Below, one piece after another: positions 24,411 to 39,998 of a stretch of 64,000 nucleotides of DNA (the first letter of the stretch is position 1; every line of letters starts with the position of its first letter). The translations under genes were made by a program, and so were the position numbers. Origin of the DNA: Enterobacter sp. RHBSTW-00994 (GTDB taxonomy: Bacteria > Pseudomonadota > Gammaproteobacteria > Enterobacterales > Enterobacteriaceae); contig NZ_CP056199.1 in assembly GCF_013782625.1 (NCBI RefSeq), positions 2,994,588 to 3,058,587 of the forward strand. The letters are read 5' to 3'. Under the pieces are notes generated by a model. It had not been told where the DNA came from. It did not search any database and was given only the letters and a program-made list of their open reading frames with translations.

Positions 24411-25469
24411 TTATTTGCGCAACGCCCGGCAAATCAGATGCGATAACAACTCCAGTTGACGAGCCAGTTCCATACTCAGCCAGACATACCCATGAATCGG
24501 TGTTTCTGCAACATTGTCGTTCTGCCGCTCGCTAATTAACTGTTTTAACTCAGCAACAATCTCATTCAGACGCTCACTGTTGGCCAGAATCGGCTGGGGA
24601 TTCCCTTCATACAAGGCATGGGCAATAGTGAGCAAAGTTTGCTGCGTCATTTGCTGTGTCTCTTTCAGCGTATGAGCATTGAGCATCAGCAGATGACTGG
24701 CTCGCGAAGCCCAGTGCGCATTGATTTGCAGTTCCAGCATACAGACGAGATTACGGCTGACGGTCTGAATCGCTTCAAAAATTGATTTCTGGATATGCGT
24801 CTCTTTGCTGGCAGGGGTAATCAGGCCACGCATCTTGACCACATCATTAAGGATCTTTTGCAGGTGCTTTTCCAGACGTGGCCTCTCAACCAGATTGGGC
24901 GAGAAACCTGCCTGGTAAACACGGTTGAACGACGTGACGTAGTTTGCCATCTGGATACGCCAGTGCAGGAAGGCACGCTGCGGCCAAATGCCCGTGAAAA
25001 GCATCGCCAGCAAAGAACCGAGAACCACATCACCGCTTCGCCATAATGCTGTCGTCATGTCACCTGCAGGTGCGCCGACGACGACGGACAAGGTGATGCC
25101 AATCAGTAGCGCCTGATAGGGTTTTTTACCCAGCGCAAGCCAACCGCACAGGAACATGGCTCCCGCACACCACATCAACATGACGGGAAACGAAATCAGT
25201 TCCAGCTTAAGCGCAATCAAACCTAATGCCGAGCCAAATACCGTTCCACCAATACGCTCGAATGCCCGAGGTACAACGTTTCCCCAAAAAGAGATTGGCC
25301 CCATGATCACCACCAGCGTAATCAGTGGCCAGGTTCCCTCCGGGACATGCAGCATCCGTACCAGTACAAAGGTCAGAATAAACGCCAGCGCAATGCGACA
25401 GCCATGCACAACGCGGTAATGTTGATACAACTTAATTTCAAAAGGCGTTAATGATTTGTCGGGACGCAC
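24411..25469 (-). CDS. yeeA: Inner-membrane FUSC-family protein YeeA
   Basis: Integral membrane protein of the FUSC/YeeA group, related to aromatic acid exporters; substrate unknown. A GTG at 25469 behind GGAG (7 nt) gives 352 residues, the E. coli YeeA length, with VRPDKSLTPFEI matching its N-terminus; the frame is open a further 24 nt. Six hydrophobic segments lie in about residues 20-160 (ALAFILTFVLVRM, WPLITLVVIMGPISFW, ALGKKPYQALLIGITLSVVVG), then a long cytoplasmic helical domain ending in LLSHLICRALRK. Confidence 0.92.
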   Translation of the reverse strand: MRPDKSLTPFEIKLYQHYRVVHGCRIALAFILTFVLVRMLHVPEGTWPLITLVVIMGPISFWGNVVPRAFERIGGTVFGSALGLIALKLELISFPVMLMWCAGAMFLCGWLALGKKPYQALLIGITLSVVVGAPAGDMTTALWRSGDVVLGSLLAMLFTGIWPQRAFLHWRIQMANYVTSFNRVYQAGFSPNLVERPRLEKHLQKILNDVVKMRGLITPASKETHIQKSIFEAIQTVSRNLVCMLELQINAHWASRASHLLMLNAHTLKETQQMTQQTLLTIAHALYEGNPQPILANSERLNEIVAELKQLISERQNDNVAETPIHGYVWLSMELARQLELLSHLICRALRK

Positions 25470-25563
25470 ACCCGCTCTCCAGCTATACGGCAAATCACAA
25501 TTGTACTGTGTTTTCAGCCGGGCGGATCACACCCGGCTGAAAAACCCTGATTTTACCAGGAAA

Positions 25564-26037
25564 TTAACCCGCTTTATGTTCTACCGCAACATACATCTCA
25601 ATATCCCAGTAGCCATCAGCGTTACCGTCATTAAGGTAGCGTTCAAAACAGGGTTTTGCGGCGAGTTGATAGTGATGATCTTGCAGCAGAGAATTAAAGA
25701 AATTGTACCAGGGTGTGGCGAAATCGAAATTCTCGACGCGAGCGGTAGCAACGGCATAATCGCCAGCGGCGACTTCTGTCATCATCACACCTTCGCTGTT
25801 TTCAGGAATAACAAAATCGTCCGGAACCGTCACGGCGGTGTCACATCGTAGCTTTTCCGCTGGCACGACATCAGGGTTGTCGTAGTAAACCGCTACCCAT
25901 TCCAGCGGCTGAATGTGATGTCCGTCGACCCACATAACCAGTTGTTCGAAACCTTGCTTTACCGTCTGTTCCCACGGCCCAACCAGATGGAAGCCCGCAA
26001 TTTTACGCTTCTGTTGCTGTCTGACGCTGTAGTCCAT
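25564..26037 (-). CDS. sbmC: DNA gyrase inhibitor SbmC (GyrI)
   Basis: SOS-induced protein that protects gyrase from poisons such as microcin B17. The start at ATG 26037 ([23 protein letters not shown]) gives 157 residues, the E. coli length; 18 nt of open frame upstream are not needed. The GyrI-like domain fills the protein ([43 protein letters not shown]). A LexA box lies 17 bp upstream of the start, consistent with SOS control. Confidence 0.95.
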   Translation of the reverse strand: MDYSVRQQQKRKIAGFHLVGPWEQTVKQGFEQLVMWVDGHHIQPLEWVAVYYDNPDVVPAEKLRCDTAVTVPDDFVIPENSEGVMMTEVAAGDYAVATARVENFDFATPWYNFFNSLLQDHHYQLAAKPCFERYLNDGNADGYWDIEMYVAVEHKAG

Positions 26038-26054
26038 ACACCCTCCACTTATCA

Positions 26055-26070
26055 CTGTATATATATACAG
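26055..26070 (-). promoter_or_regulatory. LexA (SOS) box upstream of sbmC
   Basis: CTGTATATATATACAG is a perfect CTGT-N8-ACAG palindrome, matching the LexA consensus, placed to block the sbmC promoter. Confidence 0.92.
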
Positions 26071-26168
26071 TTTAAATCAGTTTTTTTACGACCGGCAAAT
26101 GAGGAGTGTTTATTATGTGAGCAGACTCGCAACCTTGCCAGTCTGCTCGGCAGTAGGAAGGCGGATAG

Positions 26169-27335
26169 TCAGATTTTGTGGTGCAGATAGTCGCTCAGTC
26201 GCGAGAACATACCGCCCTTATCCACCCCTTCCAGCGTGACCAACGGCCAGTGCGCCACAACCTTATCGCGGTCATACAACTGAATTTCCCCGACTCTCTG
26301 ATGGGCGGCAATTGGGGCTTCAAGCTCTTTTCTATCCAGCACGTATTTGGCCTTTATGTTTGGCACTTCTGCTTTCGGTAATGCGAGCCAGAAATCCTGA
26401 TCTGTCCCCAGCGTAACCTGCTCTTTATCGCCATACCAGATGCGCTCGGTTCCCACTTGCTTGCCGCTATGCAGGATCTGTACGGTATCGAAATTCTGCT
26501 GGCCCCAGTGCAATAATTTACGAGCCTGATCTTCACGTCCTTTCGGGCTATCCGCCCCCATCACCACGGCAATCAGACGACGCTGGCCATCAACCGCTGA
26601 AGCAATCAGATTAAAGCCCGCGCCTGAGGTGTGGCCCGTTTTAAGACCATCGACATTCATCGTTTTGTCCCACAACAGACCATTGCGGTTCTGCTGGGTT
26701 ATCCCATTCCAGGTCAGGCTCTTTTCACTGTACATGTGGTAAAACTCAGGCTCTCCGTGAATGATTGCCCGTGAAAGCACTGCCAGGTCATAGGCAGAAC
26801 TGTGCTGCCCCGGCGCATCAAGGCCGTGTACCGTTTCAAAGTGCGTATCTCGCAGATTCAGCTTCTGAACATAATCATTCATCATGTTGACGAACTGCGG
26901 CTGCCCTCCGGCTACATGATCGGCTAACGCCACACACGCATCGTTACCGGAATCCACAATCAGACCACGGCTCAGATCGCGCACCGACACACGATCGCCG
27001 GGTTTCAGGAACATCAGGGAAGAACCGTCAAATACCGGGTTACCTTTTGCCCAGGCGTCACGGCCAACGGTAACAATATCGTCCGGGGTAATACGATGGC
27101 TATCAATAGCGCGATCGACAACATATCCCGTCATTAGCTTGGTAAGGCTCGCCGGATTGCGTTGTTGATGCTCGTTGCCCGCAGTCAGGATTTGACCTGT
27201 GGTGTAATCCATCAGCACCCACGCCCCCGCCTGAATAGCAGGCGGCTGCGGTGAAAAATCCAGGGGTTCGACAGCCAGTGCAGATGAGATACTCGAAGCG
27301 AGTAAAGAAACAGCAATAAACAGACGGCGTTTCAA
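26169..27335 (-). CDS. dacD: D-alanyl-D-alanine carboxypeptidase DacD (PBP6b)
   Basis: Low-molecular-weight penicillin-binding protein that trims the last D-Ala from peptidoglycan stem peptides in the periplasm. It has 388 residues as in E. coli. An N-terminal signal peptide (MKRRLFIAVSLLASSISSALA) is followed by the serine peptidase domain with SLTK (active Ser), SGN in VDSGNDACVAL and KTG in LKTGHTSGAGF. A PBP5 C-terminal beta domain ends in an amphipathic anchor (KGGMFSRLSDYLHHKI). It is divergent from sbcB. Confidence 0.95.
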   Translation of the reverse strand: MKRRLFIAVSLLASSISSALAVEPLDFSPQPPAIQAGAWVLMDYTTGQILTAGNEHQQRNPASLTKLMTGYVVDRAIDSHRITPDDIVTVGRDAWAKGNPVFDGSSLMFLKPGDRVSVRDLSRGLIVDSGNDACVALADHVAGGQPQFVNMMNDYVQKLNLRDTHFETVHGLDAPGQHSSAYDLAVLSRAIIHGEPEFYHMYSEKSLTWNGITQQNRNGLLWDKTMNVDGLKTGHTSGAGFNLIASAVDGQRRLIAVVMGADSPKGREDQARKLLHWGQQNFDTVQILHSGKQVGTERIWYGDKEQVTLGTDQDFWLALPKAEVPNIKAKYVLDRKELEAPIAAHQRVGEIQLYDRDKVVAHWPLVTLEGVDKGGMFSRLSDYLHHKI

Positions 27336-27545
27336 CGGTATATCCTCAGGTCATTTAAAATCGTTGACCTTTTTACGGGACTTCTGATGTCGTTACCTGC
27401 CTTAATTGCAAAAAAATGTGACAAAGAGCGTGTTTTTATCTGAAGACGCCTCGCAAATTTCATGCCTGAGGGCGCTTTTTATTCGGTCTGCCCGGTGCGA
27501 TCGTTTACCATAGAGGCGTCACTTTTTAACAGGATGGTATTACTG

Positions 27546-28970
27546 GTGTCTGACTCCGCCGCGCGCCCAACATTTTTATTCCACGATTATGAAACCTTTG
27601 GCACTCACCCGGCACTGGACCGCCCTGCACAGTTTGCTGCCATCCGTACCGACGCTGATTTCAACATCATTGGCGAGCCTGAAGTCTTTTACTGCAAACC
27701 CGCAGATGACTACCTGCCACAACCAGGTGCAGTTATGGTTACCGGCATTACGCCGCAAGAAGCGCGCGAAAAAGGCGTCAGCGAAGCCGAGTTTGCGCGC
27801 CGCATTCATGGCCTGTTTACCGTGCCAAATACCTGCATAGTGGGCTACAACAACATCCGCTTTGACGATGAAGTGACGCGCAATATTTTTTATCGCAACT
27901 TCTACGATCCTTACGCCTGGAGCTGGCAAAACCGTAATTCTCGCTGGGATCTGCTGGACATCATGCGAGCCTGCTACGCCTTGCGACCTGAAGGAATCAA
28001 CTGGCCGGAAAACGACGACGGATTGCCCAGCTTCAGGCTTGAGCATCTGACGCGCGCCAATGGGATCGAACACGGTAATGCGCACGATGCCATGGCCGAC
28101 GTTTATGCCACCATCGCGATGGCGAAACGGGTGAAAACAGCCCAGCCGCGCCTGTTTGAGTATCTGTTAAGCCACCGCAGCAAACAGAAACTCACCACGC
28201 TGATTGACGTTCCGCAGATGAAACCGCTGGTACATATTTCAGGTATGTTCGGTGCGTGGCGGGGTAACACCAGTTGGGTGGCCCCACTCGCCTGGCATCC
28301 TGACAATCGTAATGCCGTCATCATGGTCGATTTAGCGGGTGATATTTCCCCTCTGCTGGAACTCAACAGCGATCAACTCCGCGAGCGGCTTTACACCCCG
28401 AAAAGCGAACTGGGAGATGCAGTCGCAGTGCCACTGAAACTGGTGCACATCAACAAATGCCCGGTTCTGGCACAAGCCAATACCCTGCGCCCGGAAGATG
28501 CGGACAGACTGGGGATTAACCGTCAACACTGTCTCGATAACCTGAAAGTGCTGCGTGATAACCCGCAAGTGCGAGAAAAAGCGGTGGCTATTTTTGCTGA
28601 GGCAGAACCCTTTGTTCCCTCTGAAAACGTGGATGCACAACTTTATAACGGCTTCTTTAGCGACGCTGACCGCGCAGCCATGGCAATTGTTTTGCAAACA
28701 GAGCCACGTAATTTACCGGCGCTGGATATCAGCTTTGCCGATAGTCGTATTGAAAAGTTGATGTTCAATTACCGGGCGCGTAATTATCCCGGTACGCTCG
28801 ATGAAGCAGAACAAGAACGGTGGTTGCAGCATCGCCGGAACGTCTTTACTCCGGATTTTTTGCACCGTTATGCCGAAGAACTGGAAATGCTCTACACACA
28901 GTATGAAGGGAATGCGGAAAAGCAGACGCTGCTGAAAGCCCTGTATCAGTATGCTCAGGAAATTGTGTAA
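27546..28970 (+). CDS. sbcB: Exodeoxyribonuclease I (SbcB)
   Basis: 3'-5' single-strand DNA exonuclease acting in repair and recombination. GTG 27546 behind AGGA gives 474 residues (E. coli 475); upstream in-frame ATGs at 27462 and 27534 lack matching homology. The DEDD exonuclease motifs are FLFHDYETFGTHPALD (Exo I), YNNIRFDDEVTRN (Exo II) and NAHDAMADVYATIAMA (Exo III), followed by the SH3-like and helical domains characteristic of ExoI. E. coli yeeD/yeeE, which separate sbcB from plaP, are absent here. Confidence 0.95.
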   Translation: MSDSAARPTFLFHDYETFGTHPALDRPAQFAAIRTDADFNIIGEPEVFYCKPADDYLPQPGAVMVTGITPQEAREKGVSEAEFARRIHGLFTVPNTCIVGYNNIRFDDEVTRNIFYRNFYDPYAWSWQNRNSRWDLLDIMRACYALRPEGINWPENDDGLPSFRLEHLTRANGIEHGNAHDAMADVYATIAMAKRVKTAQPRLFEYLLSHRSKQKLTTLIDVPQMKPLVHISGMFGAWRGNTSWVAPLAWHPDNRNAVIMVDLAGDISPLLELNSDQLRERLYTPKSELGDAVAVPLKLVHINKCPVLAQANTLRPEDADRLGINRQHCLDNLKVLRDNPQVREKAVAIFAEAEPFVPSENVDAQLYNGFFSDADRAAMAIVLQTEPRNLPALDISFADSRIEKLMFNYRARNYPGTLDEAEQERWLQHRRNVFTPDFLHRYAEELEMLYTQYEGNAEKQTLLKALYQYAQEIV

Positions 28971-28983
28971 ACCATTTAGGCAT

Positions 28984-29017
28984 AAAAAAACCGGAGACGT
29001 TGTCTCCGGTTTTTTTT
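28984..29017. terminator. Bidirectional terminator between sbcB and plaP
   Basis: A-run, CCGGAGAC-GTT-GTCTCCGG, T-run: an 8-bp GC-rich stem with A/T tails on both sides serves both convergent genes. Confidence 0.9.
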
Positions 29018-29027
29018 ACTGCGCTTG

Positions 29028-30389
29028 TTACTGCGCGATATCTTCGTACTGAGGAACCGGGTTACGGAAGCTCTTCGTGACACAAGCCAGATACACCAGG
29101 CCAATAGCGCCCCAGATAAGACCCAGAATCATGGAGCTTTCTTCCAGGTTAATCCACAACGCACCAACCGTCAGAGCCCCACATACCGGCAACACCAGGT
29201 AGTTGAAGTGGTCTTTCAGCGTTTTGTTGCGCTTCTCACGGATCCAGAACTGGGAGATCACAGAGAGGTTAACAAAGGTAAAGGCCACCAGCGCACCAAA
29301 GTTAATCAGTGCCGTTGCGGTTACCAGGTCAAACTTAATAGCCAGCAGCGCAATAACACCCACCAGCAACACGTTCCACGCCGGAGTACGCCATTTCGGA
29401 TGAACGTAACCAAAGAAGCGAGTTGGGAACACGCCATCACGTCCCATCACGTACATCAGACGAGAGACGCCCGCATGTGCCGCCATACCGGATGCCAGAA
29501 CGGTTACGCTGGAGAAGATCAGCACGCCCCACTGGAAGGTTTTACCCGCAACATACAGCATGATTTCAGGCTGTGATGCATCCGGATCTTTAAAGCGAGA
29601 GATATCCGGGAAGTACAGTTGCAGGAAGTAAGATGCGCCGATAAACACCAGACCACCGATAAGCGCCGTCAGGAAGATAGCTTTCGGGATCACGCGTTCA
29701 GCATCTTTGGTTTCTTCGGACAGCGAAGAGATACCGTCGAAGCCCAGGAACGAGAAGCACAGAATAGTCGCACCGGTAATCATCGGCACAACGTGTGCGC
29801 CTTCAGACCAGAATGGACGCGTACTGGTCAGCGTACCTGCACCTTCACCGTGAGCCACACCATAAATAATCAGGCCAACGATAACCGCTACAATCCCCAT
29901 CTGCAGAATCACGATCAGGGTATTGAAGTTCGCCACAGTCTTGATGCTGCGCAGGTTAGAGATGGTCATAAAGGCCACCAGTGCGACAACAAAGATCCAC
30001 GACGGAACAGAAGGCACAAGCGCTTCAAAGTAAATTTTTGCCAGCAGAATGTTGATCATCGGCATGAACAGGTAGTCCAGCAGAGATGACCAGCCCACCA
30101 TAAAGCCGACAGCCGGGCTAATGGATTTCTGAGCATAAGTGTACGCAGAGCCTGCAGACGGGAAACGGCGAACCAGTTTACCGTAGCTCAACGCCGTAAA
30201 GAGAATGGCGACCAGCGCAAAGGCATAAGCCGTCGCAACGTGACCGTCAGTGAGGCCTGAGACGATACCAAACGTATCGAACAGCGTCATCGGCTGCATA
30301 TAGGCAAGGCCCATCATAACAACCGGAATCAACGTAAGCGTTTTACGTAATTCCACGCGAGAGGTTTTTGGAGTAGCGTTATGCGACAT
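29028..30389 (-). CDS. plaP: Putrescine importer PlaP (YeeF)
   Basis: APC-superfamily, proton-driven low-affinity putrescine importer in the inner membrane; in E. coli it links putrescine to surface motility. The 453 residues have about twelve membrane segments, with [17 protein letters not shown] near the unwound helix 1, [22 protein letters not shown] and [22 protein letters not shown]. It matches E. coli PlaP along its whole length. It is transcribed away from yeeY. Confidence 0.95.
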   Translation of the reverse strand: MSHNATPKTSRVELRKTLTLIPVVMMGLAYMQPMTLFDTFGIVSGLTDGHVATAYAFALVAILFTALSYGKLVRRFPSAGSAYTYAQKSISPAVGFMVGWSSLLDYLFMPMINILLAKIYFEALVPSVPSWIFVVALVAFMTISNLRSIKTVANFNTLIVILQMGIVAVIVGLIIYGVAHGEGAGTLTSTRPFWSEGAHVVPMITGATILCFSFLGFDGISSLSEETKDAERVIPKAIFLTALIGGLVFIGASYFLQLYFPDISRFKDPDASQPEIMLYVAGKTFQWGVLIFSSVTVLASGMAAHAGVSRLMYVMGRDGVFPTRFFGYVHPKWRTPAWNVLLVGVIALLAIKFDLVTATALINFGALVAFTFVNLSVISQFWIREKRNKTLKDHFNYLVLPVCGALTVGALWINLEESSMILGLIWGAIGLVYLACVTKSFRNPVPQYEDIAQ

Positions 30390-30661
30390 GGTTATTCCCC
30401 TTTACGGTGAACACCGCCACGTAAGCAAAAAATTGCCCCATTTTCTGGATTCCTCAGCGACAACAACTGTCGGATTTTAGTAAATATCTATCCGGTACGA
30501 AGCCCGGCCTCTTGGTTTTTAGTTTCGTTTCGTACATGCAAAAAAAAATAACCGACGCCTTTTATATCGTCGATTATTCATTTGTTTGCAGCGGCGGCAT
30601 TTTGCCCTATTCCGGATACAAAAGGCAATAGATTGATAAGGCCATCCACATTTTCTTTTTT

Positions 30662-31591
30662 CTAACTGACTGATTTATCAACACCTGCCTGAGCATACAC
30701 AGCAGCAATAGCACTATTTGCTAAAATCTCATCCCGCCACCATGCACTGGCAAGCCCGGCCGTTTGTTCATTCCAGCCAACCCATACTGACTCATTATTA
30801 CTTTGCGCCATCACCTGTTTTTCAACCAATGCACCAGACTCAATAAACCGCTGAGCTAAATAGCGCGGCAGATAACCGCACCCCAGCCCGCTTATTTGCA
30901 GTTCCAGTTTAGTTTTAAAATCGAATACCGTAATGGCTTCCTGGTCGTCCAGCAGTTGTGAAGAAACCGCATATTCCTGACGCGAGCTGTCGCCCACGAC
31001 AATGGCACGAAAGCCTTTCAGGATCCGACGGTTAATCGGCTCCGGCTCATGGGCCAACGGGTGGTGTGGTGCGACGACAAAGACCTGTTCGAGCACACCC
31101 AGACGAGCAAAGCCAAAATCACTCAACTGGGGAGGTTCGTGCAGCGCACCGACGATAATATCCGCTCTCCCCTGGGTTAATGCATCCCACGAGCCACCCA
31201 GGACGCCATTAATGAAGATCAAACGCGTCACACTATGACGTTGATAAAAAGCTTCGATAAGTGGGGTCAGGAGGGAAAAGGGAAACGTATCATCAACGCC
31301 AATCACCAGTTGATTTTCCCATCCCTGGTGAAGTTTAACCGCCTGCTTTTCCAGCTCACGAACCGTATGAAGCACTTCACGCCCTTTCTCCAGCAGCATC
31401 TGGCCAGTACGGGTAAAACGCGCACGGTGACCTGAGCGGTCCAGAATCTGGATATTTAAATCGCTTTCAAGTTTATGGACGGTATAACTCAGCGCCGAAG
31501 GCGTTTTAAAGAGCTTTGCTGACGCCGCAGCAAAGCTCCCCTCTTTTTCCAGCGCATCGAGAATAATAAGAACATCCAGCAGCGGTTTCAT
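30662..31591 (-). CDS. yeeY: LysR-family regulator YeeY
   Basis: Uncharacterised LysR regulator. ATG 31591 (MKPLLDVLIILDALEKEGSF) has AGGGGGC upstream and gives 309 residues; an earlier ATG at 31633 overlaps the yeeZ stop and has a weaker ribosome site. The helix-turn-helix lies near residues 17-45 (FAAASAKLFKTPSALSYTVHKLE), then the effector-binding domain. It lies directly downstream of yeeZ on the same strand, so they may be co-transcribed. Confidence 0.92.
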   Translation of the reverse strand: MKPLLDVLIILDALEKEGSFAAASAKLFKTPSALSYTVHKLESDLNIQILDRSGHRARFTRTGQMLLEKGREVLHTVRELEKQAVKLHQGWENQLVIGVDDTFPFSLLTPLIEAFYQRHSVTRLIFINGVLGGSWDALTQGRADIIVGALHEPPQLSDFGFARLGVLEQVFVVAPHHPLAHEPEPINRRILKGFRAIVVGDSSRQEYAVSSQLLDDQEAITVFDFKTKLELQISGLGCGYLPRYLAQRFIESGALVEKQVMAQSNNESVWVGWNEQTAGLASAWWRDEILANSAIAAVYAQAGVDKSVS

Positions 31592-31632
31592 TTTCGCCCC
31601 CTGGCGGCGTGCGATCGTCTCCGCTGTGGACA

Positions 31633-32457
31633 TTATTCCATGGGCATCACCAGCGGGTCGGGATACTGATACTCAAATCCCAGTTCATGGCAAATACGAT
31701 TACCATCAATGAGTTTGCCTTTTCCCTCACCCAGGGCATCACCAAAATAAGGCGGTGTCAAACCAAGCTGGCGTGCCATCAGTGGATAAAAAGTACTGCG
31801 TGATGGATGGGAAGGCGCACATATATTATAGATGTGTCCCCCTTTTGGAGCCTGAAGGAGTAACGTAATTGCGCCAATCACATCTTCAAGATGCACAAGA
31901 TTGACGCCATGCTGTCCATCAGGCGCTGATTTTCCGGCAAAGAAACGCCCGGGATGTCGTCCCGGCCCCACCAGTCCAGCCAGACGCAAAATATCAACCT
32001 GAGTGCCAGGAAGATTATGCAACCAGTCTTCCAGTTCCTTGAGAACCCGGCCACTCGCCGTCACCGGATGGCGAGCGGTGCTCTCTTTCACGCTCCCGTC
32101 AATATCACCGTATACCGATGTTGAGCTGGTGAAGATAATGCGGGGAATGTGATGTGCCAGCGCACTGTCAACGATTTCCTGAACGGCCTGCAGGTAAAAC
32201 GATTCACCCGGCCCGCTCCGTCGCGCCGGCAGCGTAATGACCAGCGCATCCACGTTCATTAACGCATCCAGATCGTCAGCATCACATACCAGTTCAGGTT
32301 CAAGACGCAAGGCGATACTCTCGATGCCGCACATTCGCGCCGCTTCAACACCATCCGTCGTGGTTTTACTTCCGGTGACTTGCCAGCCTTTCGCTGCTAA
32401 TGACATCGCCAGCGGCATACCTAACCATCCCAGACCGACAATCGCGACCTTTTTCAT
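31633..32457 (-). CDS. yeeZ: NAD(P)-dependent epimerase-like protein YeeZ
   Basis: Rossmann-fold protein of the SDR/epimerase group with unknown substrate. ATG 32457 (MKKVAIVGLGWLGMPLAMSL) behind AGGAG gives 274 residues, the E. coli length. GLGWLGMP is the dinucleotide-binding Gly motif; TSSTSVYGDIDG and RLAGLVGPGRHPGRF are family features. The Tyr-x-x-x-Lys of classical SDRs is not clear. It is divergent from the his operon. Confidence 0.92.
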   Translation of the reverse strand: MKKVAIVGLGWLGMPLAMSLAAKGWQVTGSKTTTDGVEAARMCGIESIALRLEPELVCDADDLDALMNVDALVITLPARRSGPGESFYLQAVQEIVDSALAHHIPRIIFTSSTSVYGDIDGSVKESTARHPVTASGRVLKELEDWLHNLPGTQVDILRLAGLVGPGRHPGRFFAGKSAPDGQHGVNLVHLEDVIGAITLLLQAPKGGHIYNICAPSHPSRSTFYPLMARQLGLTPPYFGDALGEGKGKLIDGNRICHELGFEYQYPDPLVMPME

Positions 32458-32563
32458 GCGAGTTCTCCTGACTTTCATACGTCTGTCTTAAGGCTACGCC
32501 AGCCCTGCTGAACTGACAATTCATAGCATCAATATGAAATGAATTAATGATCAAAAAAAGCCC

Positions 32564-32593
32564 TTGCTTTATGTCACACAAGTGGTTTACGTT
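32564..32593 (+). promoter_or_regulatory. his operon promoter
   Basis: TTGCTT (-35) and TACGTT (-10) with an 18-nt spacer, in the same context (GTGGTTTA-GTTAAAAGAC) as the E. coli/Salmonella his promoter. It lies about 40 nt upstream of hisL. Confidence 0.8.
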
Positions 32594-32632
32594 AAAAGAC
32601 ATCACATGAATAAGCATTCATCGAGAACATAT

Positions 32633-32683
32633 ATGACACGCGTTCAATTTAAACACCACCATCATCACCATCATCCTGACTAG
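32633..32683 (+). CDS. hisL: his operon leader peptide HisL
   Basis: 16-codon leader MTRVQFKHHHHHHHPD with seven consecutive His codons. Ribosome stalling on these codons when charged tRNA-His is scarce prevents formation of the attenuator at 32747-32782. It is the same as known enteric HisL peptides. Confidence 0.97.
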   Translation: MTRVQFKHHHHHHHPD

Positions 32684-32746
32684 TCTTTCAGGCGATGTGT
32701 GCTGGAAGACATTCAGATCTTCCAGTGGTGCGAGAACGCAAGAGAG

Positions 32747-32782
32747 AGCCCCCGGAAGATCATCTTCCGGGGGCTTTTTTTT
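32747..32782 (+). terminator. his attenuator
   Basis: AGCCCCCGGAAGAT pairs with ATCTTCCGGGGGCT around a one-base centre and is followed by eight T. The upstream segment TGGAAGAC...TCTTCCA (32702-32724) offers the alternative pairing segments of the attenuation system. Confidence 0.95.
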
Positions 32783-32827
32783 GGACCGCGTTCAGACAGT
32801 TTAAAACAGGTTAACGAGGAACACAGA

Positions 32828-33727
32828 ATGTTAGATAACGCACGTTTACGCATAGCTATTCAAAAATCAGGCCGTCTGAGCGACGATTCACGCGAACTGC
32901 TGGCCCGCTGCGGGATTAAAATCAACCTGCACACCCAGCGTCTGATCGCCCTGGCTGAAAATATGCCCATCGATATTCTGCGTGTACGTGACGACGATAT
33001 CCCGGGCCTGGTCATGGATGGCGTCGTCGACCTCGGTATCATTGGCGAAAACGTGCTGGAAGAAGAGTTACTGACCCGCCGCGCTCAGGGAGAAGATCCG
33101 CGCTATTTCACGCTGCGTCGTCTGGACTTCGGCGGCTGCCGTTTGTCGCTGGCCACGCCGGTGGATGAAGCATGGGATGGTCCGGCAGCCCTGAAGGGTA
33201 AACGCATTGCAACCTCCTACCCTCACCTGCTCAAACGTTACCTGGATCAAAAAGGCGTACAGTTTAAATCCTGCTTGCTGAACGGTTCCGTCGAGGTCGC
33301 TCCTCGCGCCGGACTGGCAGATGCCATTTGTGACCTGGTATCGACCGGTGCAACGCTTGAAGCCAACGGCCTGCGCGAAGTGGAAGTAATTTACCGCTCC
33401 AAAGCCTGTCTTATCCAGCGCGATGGCGAAATGGCCGACGCCAAACAGCAGCTCATCGATAAGTTGCTGACCCGTATTCAGGGTGTAATTCAGGCACGTG
33501 AATCCAAATACATAATGATGCACGCACCAACCGAACGTCTCGACGACGTGGTTGCTCTGTTGCCGGGTGCGGAGCGCCCAACGATCCTGCCGCTGGCGGG
33601 TGACCAGCAGCGCGTGGCAATGCACATGGTCAGCAGCGAGACTCTGTTCTGGGAAACCATGGAAAAACTGAAAGCACTGGGAGCCAGCTCTATTCTGGTG
33701 CTGCCAATCGAGAAGATGATGGAGTAA
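32828..33727 (+). CDS. hisG: ATP phosphoribosyltransferase HisG
   Basis: First step of histidine synthesis: ATP + PRPP to phosphoribosyl-ATP; feedback-inhibited by histidine. ATG 32828 ([20 protein letters not shown]) behind GAGGA gives 299 residues as in E. coli; the open frame reaching 32699 passes through the attenuator and is not coding. The PRPP-binding loop is [17 protein letters not shown] (about 175), and the long-form C-terminal regulatory domain begins near 225. Confidence 0.97.
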   Translation: MLDNARLRIAIQKSGRLSDDSRELLARCGIKINLHTQRLIALAENMPIDILRVRDDDIPGLVMDGVVDLGIIGENVLEEELLTRRAQGEDPRYFTLRRLDFGGCRLSLATPVDEAWDGPAALKGKRIATSYPHLLKRYLDQKGVQFKSCLLNGSVEVAPRAGLADAICDLVSTGATLEANGLREVEVIYRSKACLIQRDGEMADAKQQLIDKLLTRIQGVIQARESKYIMMHAPTERLDDVVALLPGAERPTILPLAGDQQRVAMHMVSSETLFWETMEKLKALGASSILVLPIEKMME

Positions 33728-33732
33728 CCGCC

Positions 33733-39237
<5,505 letters not shown>

Positions 39238-39244
<7 letters not shown>

Positions 39245-39849
39245 CAGAGCAACAACAGGCACAACTGGACTGGGAAAAAACGGACGGATTATTGCCCGTG
39301 GTTGTACAGCACGCTGTTTCGGGTGAAGTGCTGATGCTGGGTTACATGAACCAGAATGCGCTGGCAACAACCCTCAGCAGCGGGAAAGTGACCTTTTTCT
39401 CGCGCACAAAACAGCGCCTGTGGACCAAAGGCGAAACGTCTGGTCACTTCCTCAACGTCGTAAGCATTACGCCTGACTGCGATAACGATACGCTGTTGAT
39501 TCTGGCCAACCCCATTGGGCCTACCTGTCACAAAGGCACAAGCAGCTGCTTTGGCAAAGCAAGCCACCAGTGGTTGTTCCTGTATCAACTGGAACAGTTG
39601 CTCGCAGAACGCAAAACGGCTGACCCGGCAAGTTCCTATACCGCGAAGCTGTATGCGAGTGGAACCAAGCGTATCGCGCAGAAAGTGGGGGAAGAAGGTG
39701 TTGAGACAGCACTGGCGGCGACCGTACGTGATCGGGATGAGTTAACCAATGAAGCCTCTGATCTTATCTACCATCTTCTGGTGCTGTTGCAGGATCAGGA
39801 GCTGGATTTAACCACCGTGATTGAGAATCTTCGCAAGCGCCACAAGTAA
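39238..39849 (+). CDS. hisI: Bifunctional PR-AMP cyclohydrolase / PR-ATP pyrophosphatase HisI
   Basis: Second and third steps of the pathway in one chain of 203 residues. The cyclohydrolase part (about 1-110) has [32 protein letters not shown] and [12 protein letters not shown] with zinc-binding Cys. The pyrophosphatase part has [18 protein letters not shown] and [14 protein letters not shown]. Last gene of the operon; a GGGGAG/CTCCCC hairpin without a T run follows at 39863-39881. Confidence 0.96.
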
Positions 39850-39998
39850 GCATCACTTCCGTGGGGAGACCAGTGCTCCCCCCTTCCCCAGAATAAAGCA
39901 GTTATCATTCCCTCCCGGAGCAGGTATCATCGGCCAACAGATTTGACGTTCTCGAAGAGTACGTTACGAGCTACGTATACTAAACATTGAGGTTGAAG

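Noticed and set aside
32654..32674. Run of His codons resembling an artificial tag
   Set aside because: It is the natural hisL leader with its attenuator downstream.
39863..39881. GGGGAG/CTCCCC hairpin after hisI as an intrinsic terminator
   Set aside because: No T run follows, so only a hairpin is supported.
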